Source: an uncultured Bacteroides sp.
GTDB lineage: Bacteria > Bacteroidota > Bacteroidia > Bacteroidales > Bacteroidaceae
DNA: 21,924 bases
Reading direction: 5' to 3'
Assembly (NCBI GenBank): GCA_934716785.1
Contig: CAKUYM010000033.1
Coordinates: forward strand, 1 to 21,924
Made by a program: the position numbers and the translations under genes. Numbering within the stretch: position 1 is the first letter of the stretch; every line of letters starts with the position of its first letter. Below the pieces are notes generated by a model. That model worked only from the letters and a program-made list of their open reading frames with translations, was not told the origin of the DNA and did no database searches. Shown here one piece after another: positions 15,366 through 21,924 of the stretch.

Positions 15366-15512
15366 AAAACTATAGTTCCTGCGCATTGAAACTACAGTTT
15401 CAGCGGTTATGGAACTACAGTTTCGAGCCTCTGAAACAATAGTTTCTAACGTCTGAAACCTTAGTATCAAGCGTCTGAAACTACAGTTCCTACCCTCTAA
15501 AACCGACAACTC
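15366..15512. repeat. array of near-palindromic 14-bp sites at 22-bp period
   Basis: Six clear cores occur at 15366, 15388, 15411, 15433, 15455 and 15477, plus a decayed seventh at 15499. The best copies read GAAACTACAGTTTC, a palindrome apart from its central two bases. Spacers are 8 nt (one is 9) and mostly end in CT or TT (GAGCCTCT, TAACGTCT, AAGCGTCT, TACCCTCT). It lies in a gene-free stretch 3' of both flanking genes. The stems are too short for stable RNA hairpins, so phased protein-binding sites or a degenerate intergenic repeat are likelier. Further half-sites flank it (for example CAGTTTC at 15341). Confidence 0.8.
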
Positions 15513-15620
15513 CCCTGTAGTTTAATGTTTTAGGTTGACTACTTCTTGATTTTACAGGTAAGTATAGTTGACAAAGTTAATGCTTAGTTATAATACGAGT
15601 TGACTCTTTCAAGAGGATAT
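15513..15620. other. remaining gene-free spacer with three spaced GTTGAC words
   Basis: This AT-rich tail of the gene-free stretch contains GTTGAC at 15534, 15567 and 15599 (33 and 32 bp apart) and a small palindrome CTCTTTCAAGAG (15605-15616). I see no ORF, consensus promoter or RNA gene. Confidence 0.4.
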
Positions 15621-16424
15621 TTAACTGTTCTTGTTGTCGGGATATATACTTTCACTCAAAATATAGAAGCAGCTTGTGCTTGCAAAATTCCTGAAGTAGG
15701 GTATTCCGGCAACCATTTTATTTAATTTGCGTGGAGATAGACCAAATTTTATTTCATAATGAGGGTTGATGAGCCATAGCTGTCTGTTTAGTATTCTCAG
15801 ATTGGTCTTTCTTATCAATTTTTCGAACTGTTCTACGGATATGCCGGTCTTTTTTATGGAAAGCAGCTCTTTGGTACAATCCGCATCAGCCTTAAAGACT
15901 TTCAGAAGTAACTGGTATATGGAAACCGGCAATAAATGAATAAAAGGCAGGCGGGATAAAATCCGGCTCCTACATATCTGTTGGTGACCTCCGAACGGCA
16001 TTTGCCAGGCGGGAAACGACATGAAGACAATCCCTTGCGGCTTTAAATATTTACTCAAATGAGATAAAAATAGTTCTTTCTCAGTGATGTGCTCTAATAT
16101 ATCATGGCAGATGATGATATCAAAATTCTGTTCCAGCTCCTTTAGCTTGAATATATCCGAGGCTATAAATTCACCTTCGGCATGAACTCCTTTAAAAAAG
16201 GCTTTGGCATCTCTAATCCGGCTTTGGGCGATATCGACTCCAATAGTATTACACCCCATTTCCGAAAAAGGAAGTAAATTGCCGCCGTCGCCACAACCGA
16301 TTTCCAATACATTAGTGCTTGCTTCGATTGTACACCATGACTGGATGTATGGAATAAAATAGCCTCTGCTTGTAACGGCCAACTCTTTGAAATATATACT
16401 TCTATTCTTGTGACGCTCTTGCAT
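15621..16424 (-). CDS. class I SAM-dependent methyltransferase (UbiG/type-11-like)
   Basis: A 267-residue cytoplasmic methyltransferase; the substrate is unknown. SAM-binding motif I is VLEIGCGDGGNL (39-50), the acidic end of strand 2 is GVDIA (62-66), ASDIF (88-92) follows, and post-motif IICHDILEHI (104-113) is typical of Methyltransf_11/25 proteins. MSFPAWQMPFGGHQQ (135-149) resembles small-molecule or lipid/glycan methyltransferases rather than DNA ones. The gene lies 98 bp downstream of the sigma-barrel gene on the same strand, but it has its own copy of that gene's bipartite upstream element, so it is probably a separately started member of the same regulon. It is more AT-rich than uvrA or nifJ. 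Confidence 0.88.
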   Translation of the reverse strand: MQERHKNRSIYFKELAVTSRGYFIPYIQSWCTIEASTNVLEIGCGDGGNLLPFSEMGCNTIGVDIAQSRIRDAKAFFKGVHAEGEFIASDIFKLKELEQNFDIIICHDILEHITEKELFLSHLSKYLKPQGIVFMSFPAWQMPFGGHQQICRSRILSRLPFIHLLPVSIYQLLLKVFKADADCTKELLSIKKTGISVEQFEKLIRKTNLRILNRQLWLINPHYEIKFGLSPRKLNKMVAGIPYFRNFASTSCFYILSESIYPDNKNS

Positions 16425-16477
16425 AATGTAATAGTCTCATATATAAATAGTGATTCAATCAAATTACTGTCTGTAAT

Positions 16478-16508
16478 TATGATAAACTATTCTCCGAAAG
16501 ACTGCATG
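16478..16508 (-). promoter_or_regulatory. bipartite element (copy 2) upstream of the methyltransferase
   Basis: The minus strand reads CATGCAGTCTTTC (16496-16508), 9 bp, TTTATCATA (16478-16486). Both blocks and the spacing are identical to the element before the sigma-barrel gene, while the spacer differs. It lies 53 bp before the ATG. The size and layout fit an alternative-sigma promoter (-35 and -10), and no TAnnTTTG box is present. Confidence 0.7.
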
Positions 16509-16522
16509 GCAATTGCACTATT

Positions 16523-18022
16523 TTACCAAGATAGCCGGATGCCTATGGGTAGCGTTACGTTGAACGGCTTTGTTGTCCTGATTGTATTCAATCTATCCGC
16601 ATTGTTAAAATAGTATCGTAAATTAGGCTCTGCATAGATTCCGAAAGAGGGCGTGATATGATACTGGATACCTATGCCGAAATCTGCCGACCACTGTAGA
16701 TGTGGATATAAGTTACTCTTCTCCCAATATATGACTTGTCCGTTTTCTGACGTGCGTTCTTCTAATTCCAATGTCGCTTTTACAGGTATATCCAGCGTAA
16801 TTCCTGTAGAAGTGTACAGAGAGAAATTCTTTTTTCCCCATATATTAAAAGAACCTTTGAAAGGAATTCCTATATAATTGACTTTCTGCGTTTTCTCTGA
16901 ATAATAATCAGTTATGACAACGAAATCAGAGCGCAGATGTGTATATTGCATTCCGGTTTCTATCCCCCAGCGTTCGTTTATATTTTTGCGTAGCGACAGT
17001 GATAGTGTGATAGGGGTATGATGATATGACCTTTCTACAATTTCTTTGAAATGTCCGGATAAAATATCAACGGGGATTCTTAAACGCTGAATGTTGGTTT
17101 GCTTTTCTCCTTCCGAATAAGCGAATGCCAATGCCCAGTTCTTTTTATCAGAAACCTGCCCGGCCTTGAAAACAGAACGATATCCTTTCTGCTTTTGAGT
17201 ATCTTGATCTTGTTTTTCTATAATTTGATGATGCAAGAGGTTGACGCTATCTTTCTCTTCTGCAACATTTGTAACACTGTCTTTTAAAACAACTCCCTGC
17301 TGCCGGGTGATATATCTTATAGGTTTGCGATATGTATAGGTAGGAGGAATCGGAGTATAATCCTGCAACAAGACTGCCTGCGTATCGGCGGCTACTGCAC
17401 TTGTATTCTGTTCGGTAACGATAGTCCTTCTGAAAAAAGAGGTATATAGCCATATTTGTATAGAGATGGCAGACAATAATAGTCCGATTACGATAGAAGG
17501 GCGGGAGAGGAGCTTGCGCAACAACTCTTTTGCTCTTGATAATTGTGATGAGGAAGAGTGAGGAGCAATGTTTAGCAATATTCCGATTTCTTTGTGAGAC
17601 AATCCTTCCAATACCGCCAATTTGAAAACCGTGCTATAGCCTTCCGGGAGTGAGTCTATCATTTGGAGCATGGTCTTGTAGGACGGGAAGTCATTAGCGG
17701 GAAATGTGTCGGTGGAAACCTCATCCTCACTTACCTCTTCTAAGGGAACAGTAGACATCGAGCCGCATTGTTTCAGATACCTTAAAGATATGTTCCTCAT
17801 AATCGTCCCCATCCAATATTCTAATTTGTCGGGAGAATGTAGTGAGCTTATAGAAGTGAAGATGATGATAAAGCCGTCGTGCAGAAGATCCTGTGCAATT
17901 TGTCTGTCAGCCACATAATGAAAACAGATTCTTTTCATCTTATCGGCATAGGTCTGATAAAGCCAGCTTAAAGCTTGCTTATCTCCCTTTTTGCATAACT
18001 CTACAAGTTTGTTTTGACTCAT
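16523..18022 (-). CDS. ECF sigma factor fused to a membrane helix and an outer-membrane beta-barrel
   Basis: A single uninterrupted 499-codon frame. Residues about 10-86 are ECF sigma region 2 (AQDLLHDGFIIIF, LEYWMGTIMRNISLRYLK). Residues 113-171 are region 4 with its helix-turn-helix (LEGLSHKEIGILLNIAPHS, SQLSRAKELLRKLL). A hydrophobic helix follows almost at once (about 175-196, PSIVIGLLLSAISIQIWLY), then a polar linker (197-290) and a beta-strand-rich domain (about 292-499: NWALAFAYSEG, WGIETGMQYTHL, FSLYTSTGITLDIP, FGIYAEPNLRYYF) ending in IGIRLSW with a terminal aromatic. Usually Bacteroidota encode the ECF sigma and the membrane/barrel partner as separate adjacent genes; here they are one polypeptide. 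This predicts cytoplasmic sigma, inner-membrane anchor and outer-membrane barrel in one chain, with release probably by proteolysis (inference). The bipartite element upstream suggests autoregulation. Confidence 0.85.
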   Translation of the reverse strand: MSQNKLVELCKKGDKQALSWLYQTYADKMKRICFHYVADRQIAQDLLHDGFIIIFTSISSLHSPDKLEYWMGTIMRNISLRYLKQCGSMSTVPLEEVSEDEVSTDTFPANDFPSYKTMLQMIDSLPEGYSTVFKLAVLEGLSHKEIGILLNIAPHSSSSQLSRAKELLRKLLSRPSIVIGLLLSAISIQIWLYTSFFRRTIVTEQNTSAVAADTQAVLLQDYTPIPPTYTYRKPIRYITRQQGVVLKDSVTNVAEEKDSVNLLHHQIIEKQDQDTQKQKGYRSVFKAGQVSDKKNWALAFAYSEGEKQTNIQRLRIPVDILSGHFKEIVERSYHHTPITLSLSLRKNINERWGIETGMQYTHLRSDFVVITDYYSEKTQKVNYIGIPFKGSFNIWGKKNFSLYTSTGITLDIPVKATLELEERTSENGQVIYWEKSNLYPHLQWSADFGIGIQYHITPSFGIYAEPNLRYYFNNADRLNTIRTTKPFNVTLPIGIRLSW

Positions 18023-18058
18023 GTTGTTTTTATGGTTCTATACGGCATTCTATTTAAG

Positions 18059-18089
18059 TATGATAAATGAAAGCCGGAAAGACTGCATG
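18059..18089 (-). promoter_or_regulatory. bipartite element (copy 1) upstream of the sigma-barrel gene
   Basis: The minus strand reads CATGCAGTCTTTC (18077-18089), 9 bp, TTTATCATA (18059-18067), 36 bp before the ATG. An A-rich tract (TTAAAACAGTAAAAG) lies just upstream, and a similar one precedes copy 2. The obvious candidate reader is the ECF sigma encoded immediately downstream. Confidence 0.7.
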
Positions 18090-18162
18090 TCTTTTACTGT
18101 TTTAACATAAAAACACAGCCAAGTCAAAGATTGCAGGTCGTTTGTCAGTTTGTGTGTGGATC

Positions 18163-18190
18163 CCCCTGCTATCCCAACCGGCAGCAGGGG
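18163..18190. terminator. GC-rich hairpin just after the uvrA stop
   Basis: CCCCTGCT (18163-18170) and AGCAGGGG (18183-18190) are perfect arms with a 12-nt loop, 7 bases beyond the uvrA stop. No T-run follows on the minus strand, so the terminator role is plausible but not certain. Confidence 0.5.
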
Positions 18191-18197
18191 AGGAATC

Positions 18198-20969
18198 CTA
18201 TCTTAGCTTTTCCTTCAAGAACTGCCCCGTATAGCTTGCTCCGCAGGCGGCCACTTCTTCGGGCGTTCCCGTTGCCACTATATTTCCGCCTTTGTCTCCT
18301 CCTTCGGGGCCGAGGTCTATGACATAATCGGCACATTTGATGACATCCATATTGTGCTCGATGATAACAATGCTATGTCCGCGACGGATTAGCGCATCGA
18401 AAGCATCCAGCAGTTTGCGGATATCATGGAAGTGCAAGCCCGTGGTCGGCTCGTCAAAGATAAACATAGTCGGGTCGGCTTTCTCTTGGCTCAGATAGAA
18501 CGCTAATTTCACGCGTTGGTTCTCACCACCGGAAAGCGTGGAAGACGATTGGCCCAACTTGATATATCCCAATCCCACATCCTGCAACGGGAGCAGCTTC
18601 TTTACTATTTTCTTCTGTCCGTATTCATTAAAGAATTCGATAGCCTGATTGACAGTCATCTCCAATACATCATAGATATTCTTATCATGGAACTTCACTT
18701 CCAATGTATCGGATTTAAAACGTTTCCCGTGGCAAGACTCACATTCAAGCACCAAGTCGGCCATGAACTGCATTTCCACGGTGATGGTTCCCTCGCCTTT
18801 GCACTCTTCGCAACGTCCGCCTTCACTGTTGAAGCTGAAGAATCCTGCCGTATAGCCCATCTGTTTGGCGAGAGGTTGCTCAGACCACAGCTTACGGATT
18901 TCATCGTAGGCTTTGATATAAGTCACCGGATTGGAGCGTGACGACTTGCCAATCGGATTCTGGTCAACAAACTCAACATTGCGCAGGTCGCGCAGACTGC
19001 CGCCGATAGAAGAAAACTCTCCCGGACGGTCACTGCATTCGTCCAACTCGCGCTTCAGCGCCCGGTAGAAAATATCCCTGACCAGTGTGCTTTTCCCTGA
19101 ACCGGATACACCCGTGACAACAGTCATTACGTTGAGCGGAAACCGTACATCCACCCCTTTCAGGTTATTCTCGCGTGCACCTTTTAGTTCTATATAATTA
19201 TTCCACGGTCGGCGATGTTCGGGAACGGGAATCTCTTCTTCTCCCAAAAGATAACGCACCGTGTAGCTGTTGCTTCCTTTCTTCAAGTCTTTCATGTCGC
19301 CCTGATAAACAACCTCTCCACCCAGACGGCCGGCATTGGGACCGATGTCGATGATATAATCGGCAGCCCGGATTATCTCTTCATCGTGCTCCACTACTAC
19401 GACCGTGTTGCCCAACTGTTGCAATTGGCGCAATACATGAATCAAGCGGTCGGTGTCGCGGCTGTGAAGCCCGATGCTCGGCTCGTCGAGTATATAAAGA
19501 CTGCCTACAAGACTGCTGCCCAATGAAGTAGCCAAGTTGATGCGCTGGCTTTCTCCACCGGAGAGGGAATTGCTGAGACGGTTCAAAGTCAGATATCCCA
19601 AACCTACGTCGATAAGAAAACGGATGCGACTGTTGATTTCTACCAAGATGCGGCGTGCCACATCGGTGTCGTGCTCGCTCAGCTTCAGTTTGTCGAAAAA
19701 CAACTTCAGCTCCGTGATAGGCAGGTCTACCAGTTCGGAGATATTCTTTCCGCCCACACGCACATATCCGGCTTCCGGCTTCAGCCGCGTGCCGTGGCAT
19801 TGCGGACAAATCGTCTTTCCCCGATAACGGGCGAGCATCACGCGGTATTGTATCTTATATTGGTTCTCTTCGAGCATCTTGAAGAACTCGTTGATGCCGT
19901 GGAAGTACCGGTTGCCCTCCCAAAGCAGCCGGCGCTGCGCATCCGTCAGTTCATAATAAGGAGTGAATATCGGAAAACCGAACTTGTCCGCATTGTGGAT
20001 GAGCTCATCTTTCCATTCTCCCATCTTCTCGCCGCGCCAGCACACGATAGCCCCTTCGTAGACAGATAAGGAACGGTTGGGCACAACCAAGTGCTCGTCG
20101 ATGCCGATCACTTTGCCGAAACCTTCGCAGGTGGGGCAGGCTCCGATAGGAGAGTTGAACGAGAACATCTGGTCGTTGGGCTCCTCAAAGACGATGCCGT
20201 CCGCCTCGAATTTCGTACTGAAAGAGTGCAGCTTCGTCGTTCCGTCCGGAAGATAGAAGCGTAGCATACAAGTACCGTCGCCCTCATACATGGCGGTTTC
20301 GGCAGAATCGGTCAGACGGCTGATGGCATCCTTGGTGCCGGCTGCCGCCATACGGTCTACCAACAGATAGACCTCATCACCTGCCACGGGCTTGTATTCG
20401 TCTATGCGTTTCATCTCACCGTTCACTTCGATGCGGTTGAATCCCTGCTTCATGTCTATCTCCAATTGTTGCTGCAACGTGCGGCCTTCGAGCAGGCGGA
20501 TAGGTGTCAGCACAGTGTATCTCGTACCCTCCGGATACGAAAGCATGCAGTTGACGATATCTTCCGTAGAGTGTTTCTTCACTTCCTGACCGCTGATGGG
20601 GCTGTATGTCTTTCCTACGCGCGAATAGAGCAGGCGGAGATATTCGTAAATCTCCGTCGAAGTCCCCACGGTGGAACGCGGGTTGCGGCTGTTCACTTTC
20701 TGCTCGATGGCGATGGCGGGCGGGATACCTTTGATGAAGTCACATTCCGGTTTGCTCATACGTCCCAAGAACTGGCGCGCATAGCTGCTCAGGCTTTCCA
20801 CATAGCGGCGTTGCCCCTCGGCGTATAACGTATCAAAAGCGAGGGAGGATTTGCCGGAACCCGATAATCCGGTGATTACGACAAGTTTGTTGCGTGGTAT
20901 ATCTACATCGATGTTTTTAAGGTTGTTTACTCGTGCACCTTTTATCGAAATATAGTTGTTTTCTGACAT
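18198..20969 (-). CDS. uvrA: UvrABC excision nuclease subunit A
   Basis: The damage-recognition ATPase of nucleotide excision repair, acting as a dimer with UvrB. The 923 residues are slightly shorter than E. coli UvrA (940). It has two ABC modules: Walker [10 protein letters not shown] (34-42) and GVSGSGKST (near 622), signatures LSGGESQR (near 470) and LSGGENQR (near 810), and Walker B regions [10 protein letters not shown] (near 496) and [10 protein letters not shown] (near 843). Zinc-binding pairs GACPTCEG (near 280), CPQCHGTR (near 388), CEECKGEG (near 720) and CESCHGKR (near 741) are present. The CxxC that should precede GACPTC is replaced ([12 protein letters not shown]), as I recall for other Bacteroidota UvrA. 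The start has an SD-like AAGGAG 6 bases upstream, unusual for this phylum. It is divergent from the second GHL10 gene. Confidence 0.98.
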   Translation of the reverse strand: MSENNYISIKGARVNNLKNIDVDIPRNKLVVITGLSGSGKSSLAFDTLYAEGQRRYVESLSSYARQFLGRMSKPECDFIKGIPPAIAIEQKVNSRNPRSTVGTSTEIYEYLRLLYSRVGKTYSPISGQEVKKHSTEDIVNCMLSYPEGTRYTVLTPIRLLEGRTLQQQLEIDMKQGFNRIEVNGEMKRIDEYKPVAGDEVYLLVDRMAAAGTKDAISRLTDSAETAMYEGDGTCMLRFYLPDGTTKLHSFSTKFEADGIVFEEPNDQMFSFNSPIGACPTCEGFGKVIGIDEHLVVPNRSLSVYEGAIVCWRGEKMGEWKDELIHNADKFGFPIFTPYYELTDAQRRLLWEGNRYFHGINEFFKMLEENQYKIQYRVMLARYRGKTICPQCHGTRLKPEAGYVRVGGKNISELVDLPITELKLFFDKLKLSEHDTDVARRILVEINSRIRFLIDVGLGYLTLNRLSNSLSGGESQRINLATSLGSSLVGSLYILDEPSIGLHSRDTDRLIHVLRQLQQLGNTVVVVEHDEEIIRAADYIIDIGPNAGRLGGEVVYQGDMKDLKKGSNSYTVRYLLGEEEIPVPEHRRPWNNYIELKGARENNLKGVDVRFPLNVMTVVTGVSGSGKSTLVRDIFYRALKRELDECSDRPGEFSSIGGSLRDLRNVEFVDQNPIGKSSRSNPVTYIKAYDEIRKLWSEQPLAKQMGYTAGFFSFNSEGGRCEECKGEGTITVEMQFMADLVLECESCHGKRFKSDTLEVKFHDKNIYDVLEMTVNQAIEFFNEYGQKKIVKKLLPLQDVGLGYIKLGQSSSTLSGGENQRVKLAFYLSQEKADPTMFIFDEPTTGLHFHDIRKLLDAFDALIRRGHSIVIIEHNMDVIKCADYVIDLGPEGGDKGGNIVATGTPEEVAACGASYTGQFLKEKLR

Positions 20970-20975
20970 AAAATA

Positions 20976-20981
20976 CTCCTT
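20976..20981 (-). promoter_or_regulatory. Shine-Dalgarno-like AAGGAG of uvrA
   Basis: AAGGAG lies 6 bases before the ATG on the minus strand. Bacteroides genes mostly lack such sites, so it is a useful confirmation of the uvrA start. Confidence 0.55.
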
Positions 20982-20997
20982 GTTTTATGGTAGTCGG

Positions 20998-21005
20998 CAA
21001 AGTTA
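20998..21005 (-). promoter_or_regulatory. -7 box for uvrA
   Basis: The minus strand reads TAACTTTG, 28 bp before the uvrA ATG. No TTTG is seen at -33. No LexA-type operator was recognised here. Confidence 0.5.
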
Positions 21006-21028
21006 GCGAATTTATCGAGAGTTTGTAT

Positions 21029-21036
21029 TATCTTTG
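21029..21036 (+). promoter_or_regulatory. -7 box for the second GHL10 gene
   Basis: TATCTTTG matches TAnnTTTG and lies 28 bp before the ATG at 21065. The -33 region is not a clear match. Confidence 0.5.
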
Positions 21037-21064
21037 CAATACATTATTACGATTTAAGAACATT

Positions 21065-21924
21065 ATGAAGCTGAAAAACTATCTTTTACTTTTGGCTCTT
21101 CTTCTTGCGGCAGGAGGAAGTGCGCAAGTGCCAAACGGCAATAAATATCCCAAGCGTGAATTTCGCGGAGCATGGATACAGGCAGTCAACGGTCAGTTCA
21201 AGGGCATTCCTACCGAGCGGTTGAAACAAATACTGGTCAGCCAATTGAACTCTCTTCAGGGAGCGGGCATTAACGCCATCATCTTTCAGGTGCGTCCCGA
21301 GGCGGATGCGTTGTATGCTTCACAGCACGAACCATGGAGCCGCTTCCTGACCGGAACACAAGGACAGACCCCTTCGCCGATGTGGGATCCGATGCAGTTT
21401 ATGATTGAAGAGTGTCAGAAAAGAAACATGGAGTTTCATGCTTGGATTAATCCCTACCGCGTGAAGACTTCATTGAAGAGTCAGTTGGCGCCGGAGCATA
21501 TCTATCATCAGCATCCGGAATGGTTCGTTACGTATGGCGACCAGTTGTACTTCGATCCGGCGCTTCCCGAGAGCCGTGAGTATATCTGCAAGATTGTGAC
21601 CGATATCGTGTCTCGCTATGATGTGGATGCCATTCATATGGACGATTATTTCTATCCTTATCCTATCAAGGGAGTCGATTTTCCGGATGATGCGAGCTTT
21701 GCCCGCTATGGCGGTGGCTTCACGAGCAAGGCAGACTGGCGTCGTAGTAATGTCAATATCTTGATAAAGAAACTTCATGAGACTATCCGCGGGATAAAGC
21801 CTTGGGTGAAGTTCGGTATCAGTCCGTTCGGTATTTACCGGAATCAGAAGAGCGATCCGTTGGGAAGCAAAACGAACGGGTTGCAGAATTATGACGACCT
21901 GTATGCCGATGTACTGTTTTGGGC
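21065..21924 (+). CDS. second secreted GHL10 (DUF187) glycoside-hydrolase-like protein (3' end beyond window)
   Basis: The frame is open from the ATG to the window end (286 codons visible). A Sec signal peptide (MKLKNYLLLLALLLAAGGSA) precedes the GHL10 domain: REFRGAWIQAVNGQFKG, INAIIFQVRPEADALYAS, CQKRNMEFHAWINPYRV and VDAIHMDDYFYPYP, ending at YDDLYADVLFW. It is closer to the canonical GHL10/YngK pattern than the gene at 11355-12818, which has FDYLRYPENAP at the equivalent place. The shared fold and export suggest polysaccharide or cell-wall substrates; the exact substrate is unknown. Confidence 0.9.
   Translation, partial: MKLKNYLLLLALLLAAGGSAQVPNGNKYPKREFRGAWIQAVNGQFKGIPTERLKQILVSQLNSLQGAGINAIIFQVRPEADALYASQHEPWSRFLTGTQGQTPSPMWDPMQFMIEECQKRNMEFHAWINPYRVKTSLKSQLAPEHIYHQHPEWFVTYGDQLYFDPALPESREYICKIVTDIVSRYDVDAIHMDDYFYPYPIKGVDFPDDASFARYGGGFTSKADWRRSNVNILIKKLHETIRGIKPWVKFGISPFGIYRNQKSDPLGSKTNGLQNYDDLYADVLFW

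Noticed and set aside
15366..15512. CRISPR array
   Set aside because: Repeats are 14 bp and degenerate, spacers are 8-9 bp, and there are no cas genes; this is far from CRISPR dimensions.
15568..15594. E. coli-style promoter TTGACA-N15-TATAAT
   Set aside because: Bacteroides primary sigma uses a different consensus, the spacer is short, the region is AT-rich, and no plus-strand gene follows.

Overview
The window looks like chromosomal DNA of a Bacteroides species or close relative (Bacteroidota). Several upstream regions carry the Bacteroides -7 promoter box TAnnTTTG, in places with a TTTG-like -33 box 19 bp away. The gene products are also typical of the group: a pyruvate:ferredoxin oxidoreductase, GHL10/DUF187 secreted proteins, a short-form CstA, AAA_14-type ATPases and outer-membrane beta-barrels. 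I assign this from sequence features and family knowledge, without any database search.

Layout. 1-3233 (+): a SWIM-SNF2 helicase cut off at its 5' end by the window edge, then a PfkB sugar kinase. 3234-5190: an accessory-looking stretch with a BRO-N/DinD-like gene, a short minus-strand sRNA candidate that has its own perfect promoter and terminator, the decayed remnant of a DJ-1/PfpI-like gene, a four-copy 16-bp tandem repeat whose last copy is the start of the next gene, and a small MGMT-family alkyltransferase. 5207-9966 (-): nifJ, preceded by an AAA_14/DUF4143-like ATPase with a Walker B Glu-to-Gln change. 10128-11330 (+): an ATP-grasp-like protein of unknown function. 11355-12818 (-): a secreted GHL10 protein with a C-terminal FN3-like domain. 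12928-15078 (+): a tight operon of cstA, a two-helix membrane microprotein (4-base overlap) and a small outer-membrane barrel.

15079-15620 has no gene but is rich in structure: nested inverted repeats, a strong terminator, and an array of near-palindromic 14-bp sites spaced every 22 bp. 15621-18022 (-) holds what I consider the most interesting unit. One 499-residue ORF joins an ECF sigma factor, an inner-membrane helix, a periplasmic linker and an outer-membrane beta-barrel. A SAM methyltransferase gene follows it. Both genes are preceded by the same bipartite element (CATGCAGTCTTTC, 9 bp, TTTATCATA), and neither has a TAnnTTTG box. This suggests an autoregulated envelope-spanning sigma factor with the methyltransferase as a regulon member. 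18198-20969 (-) is uvrA. Divergent from it at 21065 is a second GHL10 gene that runs off the window end.

How the genes work together: cstA (pyruvate/peptide uptake family) and nifJ (pyruvate oxidation) both touch pyruvate metabolism but are separate transcription units. uvrA and the MGMT homologue are DNA-repair genes, and the helicase may be one, but they are not clustered. The only apparent dedicated systems are the cstA operon and the sigma-barrel/methyltransferase pair.
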